Source: a virus
IMG/VR virus record: IMGVR_UViG_3300013285_000051
Location: 1 to 30,661 of that record
Length of the DNA: 30,661 nucleotides
Strand: one strand, 5' to 3'
Shown here: positions 20,382 to 26,550 of the stretch, in pieces
Position numbering within the stretch: position 1 is the first letter of the stretch
How the letters are laid out: each line of letters begins with the position of its first letter
Notes under the pieces: generated by a model
What the model saw: only the letters and a program-made list of their open reading frames with translations
Told to the model about the DNA's origin: nothing
The model's database searches: none
Made by a program: the position numbers and the translations under genes

Positions 20382-21047
20382 TTAATAATCAAGTGTGTTG
20401 AATGACATATTGAAGGATATGCTGTTTCTTTCAAATACCGTGGAGTTTCTGCGCACGCCATGCACCAAATATCCAGGAAAGATAATGATCTTTCCAACTT
20501 CTGGAATTGTGGACCAGGATGTGTTTTGTTTGAATATCAGTGAAGACTCAGCTTCGCCCACTGGAGTTTGAAAGAAAATATTGCCGGAATCTGGAGTTGC
20601 CCGATAGTAATACACTCCAGATATGTGTGCAGATCCATGAGTATGGCACTGTGAATAGTCGCCCTGTTTGAACGATGTTATCCACGACTCCATTAAATAA
20701 TTTGTATCAAAACCAAAATTCAAAGACTGGCAATACTGTTTCACATGTGCAAGTATGGCTGTTTTGACATGTATCAATTTCAGTTGATCTATTATGTTGC
20801 CAGCAAAGTCTTTGTTTGTTACACCATGGGTGCCATCAAACCATGTGGAAGTTATAAACTCCAATGTGGGATACACGTTTTCAAATTCTGCCTGAACGAG
20901 AGTTTGCAACTCATCTCTGACAAAATCCACATATATCGGAGTAGGGAACAGTTCAGCTATTGGCACGATGTTCTGTGTTGGGAGCGGGATACCAAAATGT
21001 TTTTTCTGGATAGCGTGCTGCGGCTGCTTGGCTGGCCAAATGTTCAT
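20382..21047 (-). CDS. 2OG-Fe(II) oxygenase-like protein (TIGR02466/PF13759 type)
   Basis: The 221-residue product has the double-stranded beta-helix oxygenase pattern: S-Q-C-H-T-H-G with S-G-V-Y-Y-Y, then G-K-I-I-I-F-P-G-Y-L-V-H-G-V with the distal Fe-binding His, then E-R-N-S-I-S-F-N with the 2OG-binding Arg. Such proteins are frequent in aquatic T4-like phages; substrates are unknown. ATG 21047 has AAGGA upstream but makes a 95-base overlap with the preceding gene. Homologues normally begin just before the I-x-E-L-F-P-T-P-I-Y motif (residue 30), so a GTG at 20966 could be the true start. Confidence 0.78.
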   Translation of the reverse strand: MNIWPAKQPQHAIQKKHFGIPLPTQNIVPIAELFPTPIYVDFVRDELQTLVQAEFENVYPTLEFITSTWFDGTHGVTNKDFAGNIIDQLKLIHVKTAILAHVKQYCQSLNFGFDTNYLMESWITSFKQGDYSQCHTHGSAHISGVYYYRATPDSGNIFFQTPVGEAESSLIFKQNTSWSTIPEVGKIIIFPGYLVHGVRRNSTVFERNSISFNMSFNTLDY

Positions 21048-21315
21048 TTGGTCCTTGTGCTAGAAATTCGCCAGTCACATGATCGTAAGCATATATTTGC
21101 TCGTTCACTTGCTCCAAGTGTAGTTGTGTTGCACCTTCTGGCATGCCGTCATCTTCACTGTTGTTGATGGCTTTGATCTGATTCAGCAGTCTGATCATTC
21201 TATCAGGATCTTTGCTTAGGTTGTTGCTGAACTGAAACAAGGCCCAGTACTTGCCAATATAAAATGCAACAGCAGCTATGCAAAAATAAGGCGCAAATTC
21301 AAAAAATATATCCAT
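20953..21315 (-). CDS. small membrane-anchored protein
   Basis: The 120-residue protein has one N-terminal membrane segment (about 5-25, F-A-P-Y-F-C-I-A-A-V-A-F-Y-I-G), then a helical acidic region. Its C-terminal module (Q-I-Y-A-Y-D, then G-E-F-L-A-Q-G, then A-A-A-R-Y-P-E-K-T-F) is a small beta-alpha domain seen in several phage proteins. GGAG supports the start. Orientation is probably N-out/C-in. Function is unknown. Confidence 0.68.
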   Translation of the reverse strand: MDIFFEFAPYFCIAAVAFYIGKYWALFQFSNNLSKDPDRMIRLLNQIKAINNSEDDGMPEGATQLHLEQVNEQIYAYDHVTGEFLAQGPNEHLASQAAAARYPEKTFWYPAPNTEHRANS

Positions 21316-21336
21316 GGGGTTCTCCGTGTGATAGAG

Positions 21337-21684
21337 TTATTTAATCAATTCTAAGTTGATGATTTTGGCCACCCTGGCACCCACGTCTTCACCACTGGGA
21401 ATCACATAGGTTTGATGGTCATGTCGTTCTCTTGTATCATCATAACGGCGCACGTTCAGGATGCGTCCGCCCACTGCACAAGTGAGTTCAAAACTAATAC
21501 GATTGTGTCCTTCTGGATAGCTGCTGTCTACCATTTGTTCTGATCCTATGGTGTTCATTTTCATTCCTTTCATGTAGCTATGATTTTTTTCGTTACGCAC
21601 ATACATGTCTGTTTCGTCGTGTTGCTCTTTGCTATCCCATGGGTTTTTTACTTGCGTGTAAAACCACTTGTCAAACCATTTCAT
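21337..21684 (-). CDS. conserved small phage protein
   Basis: The 115-residue protein starts M-K-W-F-D-K-W-F behind a good AAGGAAA site. The second half is beta-rich (R-I-S-F-E-L-T-C-A-V-G-G-R-I-L-N-V-R-R-Y-D) with a polar H-D-H-Q-T-Y-V-I-P. The M-K-W-F-x-x-W-F start recurs in T4-like phage proteins of unknown function. It shares ATGA with the gene upstream. Confidence 0.7.
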   Translation of the reverse strand: MKWFDKWFYTQVKNPWDSKEQHDETDMYVRNEKNHSYMKGMKMNTIGSEQMVDSSYPEGHNRISFELTCAVGGRILNVRRYDDTRERHDHQTYVIPSGEDVGARVAKIINLELIK

Positions 21685-21956
21685 TGCAGTTTCCTTGGTG
21701 TGCTATCGTCTTGCAGGGCTTGAAAGATTTTGTCCGCAACTTCAGGATCTGTTTCAATAAGATCCTCGATATCGATAGTGTTCATTGCGCCAATATCACC
21801 GCTTTCAAACATGTGTTGAATTTGAGCCACCATTGCATCCAGTTCCTCCTGGGTGCCATTGAACTCATCGAAGCATCCAGGTGCAAATTCGATCTTCATT
21901 TTGCCATCTTGATCTTCTTCAATTTCTACCATGCCTTCTATTTTGCGCTTAGTCAT
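21681..21956 (-). CDS. small acidic protein
   Basis: The 91-residue, strongly acidic protein starts M-T-K-R-K-I-E-G-M-V-E-I-E-E-D. The in-frame extension to 22097 would run through the neighbouring 56-residue gene, so ATG 21956 is preferred. AGGAA lies about 15 bases upstream, somewhat far. It ends with an ATGA overlap. No family is recognised. Confidence 0.62.
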   Translation of the reverse strand: MTKRKIEGMVEIEEDQDGKMKIEFAPGCFDEFNGTQEELDAMVAQIQHMFESGDIGAMNTIDIEDLIETDPEVADKIFQALQDDSTPRKLQ

Positions 21957-22119
21957 TTTTGGAATGTTCTTCCTGTGTTGACTGTGTTTCAAATGCTGCT
22001 CTAGCCAGTTGCAGTTGATCTTCGTTGAGTCCGTGCCATCCAATACAATATCCAGTGGGGCTGCGCCCACAACCACACTTGCCAAATTCTTTGGCATCTT
22101 CTTTAACTCTTATTTGCAT
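21949..22119 (-). CDS. 56-residue protein with C-x-C/CxGxH metal-binding motif (CDGSH-like)
   Basis: A short gene lies between, and overlaps, the acidic protein gene and the 60-residue gene. Residues 15-29 read C-G-C-G-R-S-P-T-G-Y-C-I-G-W-H. This resembles the CDGSH iron-sulfur signature C-x-C-x2-S-x3-P-x-C-D-G-x-H, but it is one residue shorter, has Y for P and lacks the Asp. The three Cys and one His could bind Fe-S or zinc. The reading uses ATG 22119 and stops at 21949, overlapping neighbours by 8 and 17 bases, in keeping with the operon. Confidence 0.7.
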   Translation of the reverse strand: MQIRVKEDAKEFGKCGCGRSPTGYCIGWHGLNEDQLQLARAAFETQSTQEEHSKND

Positions 22120-22285
22120 TTTGTATCCTTGATATGATTTCCTGCGCTTGTGTGAATTCTTTGCGATCCAATTGAGCTTCGATCACCTGTTCGTAATCTT
22201 CTCTAAGTTGGCGCATGTATGGCCGCATTTTCTGTGTGGCATAGGGTTGTGTCCAACGAAAAGTATAAAGATGTTTGGGTTCCAT
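22103..22285 (-). CDS. small helical basic protein
   Basis: This 60-residue protein (M-E-P-K-H-L-Y-T-F-R-W-T-Q-P-Y) is helical and Gln/Arg-rich. It is the first gene after the 22312-22340 promoter and heads the operon running to 20382. No family is recognised. Confidence 0.65.
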   Translation of the reverse strand: MEPKHLYTFRWTQPYATQKMRPYMRQLREDYEQVIEAQLDRKEFTQAQEIISRIQNANKS

Positions 22286-22311
22286 AGTCAGCTCTGTGAT
22301 TGCAATAATTT

Positions 22312-22340
22312 ATTATACTATTTTACATTGTTGCAGTCAA
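22312..22340 (-). promoter_or_regulatory. sigma70-type early promoter TTGACT-N17-TATAAT
   Basis: TTGACT (22335-22340), 17-base spacer, TATAAT (22312-22317). The promoter lies inside the 3' end of the last gene of the L-R-W array; that gene's TAG stop abuts the -10 box. Confidence 0.85.
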
Positions 22341-22578
22341 ATGTATGTCCCCACTTAATCCACCAATATGTGTAGTTTTTGGGTGCGAGCTCTGCTTCAA
22401 TGGTGTACATCCAACCATAGCTATCAGGGCATCGGTGCCATATGGGTTTTTGAATGGCATTGTTCATTATCCAAATTCCCATGTCAGTTTGTTGCCATTC
22501 CCATATGCGTTGTGCCACAAACAAGTCGGGATCCTCTATTTCTCCCAAGCGTATTGTATGCACTATAACTGTGTGCAT
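22318..22578 (-). CDS. L-R-W array member 1 (divergent)
   Basis: The 86-residue protein starts at an ATG overlapping the previous stop (TAATG). Longer starts at 22593 or 22617 would overlap more. It contains a helix with W-E-W-Q-Q and later Y-T-Y-W-W-I-K-W, which aligns with the family's W-F-x-L-R-W, but it lacks the upstream F-x-F and continues for ten residues. It is the most divergent member and the last gene of the operon. Function is unknown. Confidence 0.6.
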   Translation of the reverse strand: MHTVIVHTIRLGEIEDPDLFVAQRIWEWQQTDMGIWIMNNAIQKPIWHRCPDSYGWMYTIEAELAPKNYTYWWIKWGHTFDCNNVK

Positions 22579-22802
22579 TACCCTTTGCTCCATTTGATGG
22601 AGTACCAAGTGGCCCACTTGTCTTTGTAAAATGTAAAAACTGTGTGTCTTGGATTCACTAGATTGAACCCGGTGTCATCGTACTGTGCATTGTAAAATGC
22701 AAAGTCAAAATCTTCGCCCTGCACCAGTCCGGCTTTGCGCATTTCCCTAACAGTGGTCATGATCAAATCTGGCTTGTCGTGACTTACAGTGACTTTTTTC
22801 AT
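22578..22802 (-). CDS. L-R-W array member 2
   Basis: The 74-residue protein starts M-K-K-V-T-V-S-H-D-K at an ATGA overlap. It has a helix (V-R-E-M-R-K-A-G-L), two beta segments and the terminal signature F-T-F-Y-K-D-K-W-A-T-W-Y-S-I-K-W-S-K-G, a conservative variant (Y for F, I-K for L-R). An extended start at 22823 would lie in the previous gene. Confidence 0.7.
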   Translation of the reverse strand: MKKVTVSHDKPDLIMTTVREMRKAGLVQGEDFDFAFYNAQYDDTGFNLVNPRHTVFTFYKDKWATWYSIKWSKG

Positions 22803-23059
22803 AGCCACCGCAACGCAAACCAATTGGCATGCTTTTCATTATCAAATGAGAATTTGTATGCAGGAGTGCTATCCCTTAGAAATCCATCGTACACACATTG
22901 CCAAACTCCGCTGTATCCAAAGTCTGAGCGATCAACAATACTGAATCTTATGCCAAACTGTTCGTGGCACCATGAGCACATACGTTCAATCTCAATGTTG
23001 GATCTATCACGTATCAAAACTTTATGTGGCAATCTAGATTTTTTATCAATGTTATTCAT
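22799..23059 (-). CDS. L-R-W array member 3
   Basis: The 86-residue protein begins M-N-N-I-D-K-K-S-R and contains a helix with M-C-S-W-C-H-E-Q-F-G, two beta strands and the end F-S-F-D-N-E-K-H-A-N-W-F-A-L-R-W-L. The M/W-C pattern before Gly recurs in members 8 and 11. It starts in an ATGA overlap with the upstream member. Confidence 0.72.
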   Translation of the reverse strand: MNNIDKKSRLPHKVLIRDRSNIEIERMCSWCHEQFGIRFSIVDRSDFGYSGVWQCVYDGFLRDSTPAYKFSFDNEKHANWFALRWL

Positions 23060-23331
23060 GTCCATCTCAACACAAACCAATTGGCATGATTCTGAGTTTC
23101 AAAAATATATTCAGTTTGTTCAATTTCATATGCTGCATGATATTCTTTTCTTAACCATGCTTCCATGCCCATGTAAAAGTCATAATCTAACCATGGCCTT
23201 GTGCGTTGGGGATCGTTTGGATAAGGGCCTGCACCAGTTGTATCGTACAGTGCTTGATTCTCTTTCCACACTTTGCGATAATAAAAATCACGTACTTTGT
23301 TTTCATAATCTTTTGTTGGTAACTTGATCAT
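23056..23331 (-). CDS. L-R-W array member 4
   Basis: The 91-residue protein starts M-I-K-L-P-T-K-D-Y-E-N-K. The start is coupled to the previous stop (TAATG) with GGAG nine bases upstream. The sequence includes a helix M-E-A-W-L-R-K-E-Y and ends Y-I-F-E-T-Q-N-H-A-N-W-F-V-L-R-W-T. Its N-terminal part is unlike any other member. Confidence 0.72.
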   Translation of the reverse strand: MIKLPTKDYENKVRDFYYRKVWKENQALYDTTGAGPYPNDPQRTRPWLDYDFYMGMEAWLRKEYHAAYEIEQTEYIFETQNHANWFVLRWT

Positions 23332-23359
23332 TACGAACTCCATCTCAACACAAACCAAT
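23061..23359. repeat. 21-bp direct repeat spanning two array module ends
   Basis: The 21 bases at 23061-23081 recur exactly at 23339-23359, 278 bases apart. On the coding strand each copy encodes W-F-V-L-R-W and the start of the overlap with the next gene. A shorter match around the A-N-W-F codons recurs near 22816 and 23745. Such repeats could let array members recombine. Confidence 0.85.
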
Positions 23360-23714
23360 CTAGGTCTTTTTTGTTCTTGAACCAAAACTCGCCGCGGTTA
23401 AGAAACCAACAAGATCCTTCTCGCCATAATCCGGGAGTAATTTTTTCAGCTGCAGGACCAAAGTTATCGTTCATCCAAGGCATGATCTCGTCCCACAGGG
23501 TTCCCGCGTTTATGACCTCAGCTGTGTAATAATCAGTTACGCCTGCCATTGCTGTTGCTGTACGTATTTCTAATCTATGCTCAACAGTATGAATTAGTAT
23601 ACGCCAGCGGGCACCATCATATACTTCCATCTGATCAAGATCTTCGTTGTGCCTCATTGCTCCCTGTACCAACTTGGCTGCGCCTACTGATACGCTATTT
23701 GGTTTCTGTTTCAT
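23331..23714 (-). CDS. L-R-W array member 5
   Basis: The 127-residue member starts M-K-Q-K-P-N-S-V-S-V and overlaps the previous gene by 20 bases. GAGAG lies about ten bases upstream of ATG. A beta-rich N-terminal half (Y-D-G-A-R-W-R-I-L-I-H-T-V-E-H-R) precedes the shared half: W-D-E-I-M-P-W-M-N-D-N-F-G, then F-W-F-K-N-K-K-D-L-D-W-F-V-L-R-W-S-S. It may be a fusion of an unrelated domain to the family domain. Confidence 0.72.
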   Translation of the reverse strand: MKQKPNSVSVGAAKLVQGAMRHNEDLDQMEVYDGARWRILIHTVEHRLEIRTATAMAGVTDYYTAEVINAGTLWDEIMPWMNDNFGPAAEKITPGLWREGSCWFLNRGEFWFKNKKDLDWFVLRWSS

Positions 23715-24042
23715 TTGTGTCTCTCAAGCCCCATCGTAAGATAAACCAATTGGCATCCTTTCTTTGTTCAAATATAAAGTGTTTACCATTTCTGCGGTAT
23801 TCTCCCTTAATATTTTTTGTGATCCATTGTTCAATGTCCGAATCAGTTTCTTTGTTTTGTAGATTATCAATATTGGCCATGTGCCAGCCTCGATCCCTGA
23901 ATGTTGTCACACTGAGGAACCATGCCATTTCCGTATCGATCTCTCTAGATATTTCTTTAGATCGCAGTGCAGTTATGGTGTCTTCAAGTTGGGGAGTTGG
24001 CGTGTTCCGTGAAAATGAATAATTTGTTGTGTGCTTCTTCAT
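23695..24042 (-). CDS. L-R-W array member 6
   Basis: The 115-residue member starts M-K-K-H-T-T-N-Y-S-F in an ATGA overlap. The N-terminal half is charged and helical. The shared half is D-I-E-Q-W-I-T-K-N-I-K-G, then F-I-F-E-Q-R-K-D-A-N-W-F-I-L-R-W. It continues 13 residues past the signature, so here the signature is near-terminal rather than terminal. Confidence 0.72.
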   Translation of the reverse strand: MKKHTTNYSFSRNTPTPQLEDTITALRSKEISREIDTEMAWFLSVTTFRDRGWHMANIDNLQNKETDSDIEQWITKNIKGEYRRNGKHFIFEQRKDANWFILRWGLRDTNETETK

Positions 24043-24353
24043 GCACTCCACCTCAATACCATCCAAATGTACAATTTGCTGGATATCACATATTCATAAC
24101 CAGTCCATCCGGCCTCAAGACATTCAGCTGGTTTCCACATATGGATTGGCTGTTGCTCTATCCAATCAGCAATGTCACTAACAACCGAAACAACGCAATG
24201 GTCATGCGGCGGAACAAATGCCGTATTAGTAACAATCTGATGACTGGGTCTCGATAAGTATGGCCTGTTCTGAGTTGGAACAGTCAACTTAAAAATCTTT
24301 CCAAATGGACCAGTCATGACCTTTTTAATTAATTTTGCTTTATTTCTAGTCAT
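24039..24353 (-). CDS. L-R-W array member 7
   Basis: The 104-residue member starts M-T-R-N-K-A-K-L-I-K-K in an ATGA overlap, with AGGTGG five bases before ATG in the preceding coding sequence. It has a basic N-terminus and central His-rich P-P-H-D-H, then I-A-D-W-I-E-Q-Q and the end Y-V-I-S-S-K-L-Y-I-W-M-V-L-R-W-S-A. Confidence 0.7.
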   Translation of the reverse strand: MTRNKAKLIKKVMTGPFGKIFKLTVPTQNRPYLSRPSHQIVTNTAFVPPHDHCVVSVVSDIADWIEQQPIHMWKPAECLEAGWTGYEYVISSKLYIWMVLRWSA

Positions 24354-24547
24354 ATGCTCCACCTCAATTTGAACCAAGTTGCTGTGGGACTGTCTGGAAT
24401 ATTAATCATAATGTCCAAAGGTTCAGATATTTCATTGGGCACAACACCGCTGGTCAACAGTCTAGCTATTACCACATACTCAATGCCGTGTTGGTCGCAC
24501 CATGCCAGCATGCCCGGATATTGCCAAACATTCTTCACTAAGGTCAT
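24350..24547 (-). CDS. L-R-W array member 8 (minimal)
   Basis: This 65-residue protein is the smallest member and may define the core domain: helix M-L-A-W-C-D-Q-H-G-I-E-Y-V-V-I-A, a loop, a strand I-M-I-N-I and P-T-A-T-W-F-K-L-R-W-S-I. Its ATG overlaps the previous stop (TAATG), with AGGTGG five bases upstream. Confidence 0.72.
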   Translation of the reverse strand: MTLVKNVWQYPGMLAWCDQHGIEYVVIARLLTSGVVPNEISEPLDIMINIPDSPTATWFKLRWSI

Positions 24548-24900
24548 TATGACCACCTAATCAGAAACATGGTTATTTGCTTTTCGCTAGCGAACTGCCA
24601 TACATTAAAACTCATGCGAGTTCCGCAATGACATTCTTCCGTCCACGCTTGTACTGAATCCATATCCGACTCATTAAGTCCACGTCCGAAGCCGCGAGAG
24701 CTTATATCATCAGCGTAGGCCTGTAGTTTAAGTCCCGGCAGTCTTTGCCATTTGATTTTAGGATCCAATACCATGCCATTGTACTGTTTGATATGATCAA
24801 TCATCGACTTACCCAATTGTTTACCTCTATGATAAACCAGTGGCTCGCTGCTACTGATTTTGTCTACTAGGGTTTGTTGATAAGGATAGAGTCCAGCCAT
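24547..24900 (-). CDS. L-R-W array member 9
   Basis: The 117-residue member starts M-A-G-L-Y-P-Y-Q-Q-T-L-V-D; GGGAGG ten bases upstream favours ATG 24900 over 24909. It overlaps the nucleotidase by 34 bases. A distinct N-terminal region (Y-H-R-G-K-Q-L-G-K-S-M) precedes V-Q-A-W-T-E-E-C-H-C-G and the end W-Q-F-A-S-E-K-Q-I-T-M-F-L-I-R-W-S, where W-F is replaced by M-F. Confidence 0.7.
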   Translation of the reverse strand: MAGLYPYQQTLVDKISSSEPLVYHRGKQLGKSMIDHIKQYNGMVLDPKIKWQRLPGLKLQAYADDISSRGFGRGLNESDMDSVQAWTEECHCGTRMSFNVWQFASEKQITMFLIRWS

Positions 24901-25364
24901 GGCTTGCATGCCTCCCAAGTGCGATAGATATGTGAGTGTCCGCCAGCACGAGTCCATTCTTCACAGTTGCTGACACGGTCGTCGATCAAGATATCACCTG
25001 GTTTGCAGTGTTGCCATTTGTCATGACTGTATGGGCCAATAAACATAGGTATACCAGGAAAGTGGTTGTCGCACCAGTGCACCTTGTCATACACCGCAAA
25101 TGGCACATCATTGCCGTGCGGCAGTGCTGTGAGAAATGCCAAGCCGTCTGCTTGTTTGTTGCTAACGGCCTCCAGACAATATTGCACCAAGTCCAGTGCA
25201 TTGTCTTTCAATGGCAAGTCTTTGTAAAAACGAGTCTTGGCTTTGACCTTGTTCCACTCTGCATCTGGAATACGTTCACCATAGTTCCAGTTGCGGTTAA
25301 CAATGGCACGGGCTGTGGCCATCCAATCTGCCACTACATCATCTACATCCAAATAAATTATCAT
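24867..25364 (-). CDS. HAD-superfamily 5'-nucleotidase-like protein inside the L-R-W array
   Basis: The 165-residue protein has HAD motif I Y-L-D-V-D-D-V-V-A-D-W (4-14), motif II L-T-A-L-P, and a motif III/IV C-K-P-G-D-I-L-I-D-D-R, matching NT5C-type nucleotidases in phages. It lacks the L-R-W end. It starts at ATGA shared with member 10. It is distinct from the HAD protein at 3941-4606, which has a packaging-type leader, so one may act early and the other be virion-borne. That is inference. Confidence 0.85.
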   Translation of the reverse strand: MIIYLDVDDVVADWMATARAIVNRNWNYGERIPDAEWNKVKAKTRFYKDLPLKDNALDLVQYCLEAVSNKQADGLAFLTALPHGNDVPFAVYDKVHWCDNHFPGIPMFIGPYSHDKWQHCKPGDILIDDRVSNCEEWTRAGGHSHIYRTWEACKPWLDSILINKP

Positions 25365-25588
25365 TGTGTTTCTTCTTTGGGATCTTCTTTGGGAATGTTA
25401 TCAATCCAACGTAGGATAAACCAATCACGTTGTGCTTCTGTTTTGAAACTCCATAAACTTGGACCACCACAAAAACCACAATGATTTTCCTTGGCCCAGG
25501 CCATCATCTCTTCCACAATCTCAGGTTCAGGATCTTTGGGAAATGACAAGCCCGGAAGATTAAACATTCCAACTTTGATGTGTTTCAA
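25361..25588 (-). CDS. L-R-W array member 10
   Basis: The 75-residue protein contains V-E-E-M-M-A-W-A-K-E-N-H-C-G-F-C-G and W-S-F-K-T-E-A-Q-R-D-W-F-I-L-R-W, then a 13-residue acidic tail. AAGG eight bases before a TTG at 25588 supports that unusual start; the first ATG (25567) would remove seven residues and has a poor site. A C-x-x-C pair could bind metal. Confidence 0.7.
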   Translation of the reverse strand: MKHIKVGMFNLPGLSFPKDPEPEIVEEMMAWAKENHCGFCGGPSLWSFKTEAQRDWFILRWIDNIPKEDPKEETQ

Positions 25589-25599
25589 TTCAACTGCCT

Positions 25600-25839
25600 T
25601 TAGAGTAACACGTGAACTTCAGGAATAATAAAAATAGGTGTACGGTCTCTATAACCTTCAAACACATACTTGTGATCTGTCAGTTGCTTCAACAATGGTG
25701 CAAGATCCGAGGCATTCTGTGTACTGGGCCAGTGAACGTGCGCATTTATCAACAAGTAGTCAACTGTGGGTTTGGGTTTGAAATTGTCATCCTCGATCAA
25801 TTGAAATCTAAAGATGTGTGTCAGTTCTTCCAGTGTCAT
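25600..25839 (-). CDS. small early protein, no L-R-W signature
   Basis: The 79-residue protein starts M-T-L-E-E-L-T-H-I-F with an excellent AGGAGA site. It is alpha/beta (Y-L-L-I-N-A-H-V-H-W-P-S; P-I-F-I-I-P-E-V-H-V-L-L) and lacks the array signature, although F-E-G-Y-R-D-R-T-P-I-F-I occupies the usual place. Longer starts to 25920 overlap the preceding gene. Function is unknown. Confidence 0.65.
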   Translation of the reverse strand: MTLEELTHIFRFQLIEDDNFKPKPTVDYLLINAHVHWPSTQNASDLAPLLKQLTDHKYVFEGYRDRTPIFIIPEVHVLL

Positions 25840-25847
25840 GCATTCTC

Positions 25848-26063
25848 CTAATAATTTGGTGTGGTGTAATTCTTGTGTTTCTTGTACATGGCAAAACCAT
25901 CTGCGCCATAACTGGGACAAACCAATACAAATTCAGGCATATGATCATGCCCCTTGCCCCCAACTTCGCCGCAGATAAACGGACGATCAACGCCATACAA
26001 ACGCTTGAGCTCTTCCACAAGCCTAGCGTTCTCTTTGCGCAGTTGTTCAAGTTCCTCTGTCAT
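25848..26063 (-). CDS. small coiled-coil protein heading the array operon
   Basis: The 71-residue protein has an N-terminal coiled coil (M-T-E-E-L-E-Q-L-R-K-E-N-A-R-L-V-E-E-L-K) and a C-terminal part with two Cys and four His (F-I-C-G-E-V-G-G-K-G-H-D-H). It is the first gene after the 26095-26123 promoter. The end M-Y-K-K-H-K-N-Y-T-T-P-N-Y is unlike L-R-W. Function is unknown. Confidence 0.68.
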   Translation of the reverse strand: MTEELEQLRKENARLVEELKRLYGVDRPFICGEVGGKGHDHMPEFVLVCPSYGADGFAMYKKHKNYTTPNY

Positions 26064-26094
26064 GTGACTGTTCCGAATACTTTAATAAAAACAT

Positions 26095-26123
26095 AGTATA
26101 CTTTCTTTCATTGTTAAAATCAA
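26095..26123 (-). promoter_or_regulatory. sigma70-type early promoter TTGATT-N17-TATACT of the L-R-W operon
   Basis: TTGATT (26118-26123), 17-base spacer and TATACT (26095-26100). It is the only good promoter I see for the 13 overlapping genes 26063-22318. Confidence 0.7.
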
Positions 26124-26134
26124 GCTGATGTAGA

Positions 26135-26503
26135 TCATGTAACTAGCCAAACTATAAACAGATAAGTGATGCTGTGGGCCAATTGATCCGCACCCAACCA
26201 TGCCCAAAACTTGGGATTCTCCACTGTGTATTTCCAATGTTTGTTGATATTGTTTTTGGTCCAATCGATATGATAATGCAATACAAAATCAATCATGCCC
26301 AGCAACACAGATATTTGAAATGATCTAGTAAACAGTCCAAAGATAATAGCTGTGGCCACTCCATGCTTGATGCTGTGCATCAGCCCGTGTGCATTGCCGT
26401 ATATGCCTTTGCCTTCAACTTCTGCCATGCTCTGATTCACAAAATCAATGTACCAGTGCTTGACAAACAACAATCCCAACAGTGTATAAATCGAATCAAA
26501 CAT
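26135..26503 (-). CDS. DUF3307-like membrane protein
   Basis: The 122-residue protein starts with AAGGAGA, the strongest ribosome site here. It matches DUF3307: an N-terminal L-L-F-V-K-H-W-Y-I-D-F-V-N-Q, then G-N-A-H-G-L-M-H-S-I-K-H, then I-D-F-V-L-H-Y-H-I-D-W-T-K, then G-A-D-Q-L-A-H-S-I-T-Y. Conserved His and Asp in membrane segments are typical. Three to four membrane spans are likely. It is known in bacteria and phages without an assigned job. Confidence 0.82.
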   Translation of the reverse strand: MFDSIYTLLGLLFVKHWYIDFVNQSMAEVEGKGIYGNAHGLMHSIKHGVATAIIFGLFTRSFQISVLLGMIDFVLHYHIDWTKNNINKHWKYTVENPKFWAWLGADQLAHSITYLFIVWLVT

Positions 26504-26521
26504 AACAATCTCCTTGCTGTA

Positions 26522-26550
26522 AGTGTACTATATTTTAAATGACTGTACAA
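26522..26550 (-). promoter_or_regulatory. putative sigma70-type promoter TTGTAC-N17-TACACT
   Basis: TTGTAC (26545-26550), 17-base spacer and TACACT (26522-26527) lie before the DUF3307 gene. The upstream gene's TAG stop abuts the -10 box, as at 22312. Confidence 0.5.

Noticed and set aside
20357-20392. Weak hairpin AACGG-N6-CCGTT near the end of the oxygenase operon
   Set aside because: The stem has only five pairs, and on the transcribed strand no T run follows, so it is not called a terminator.
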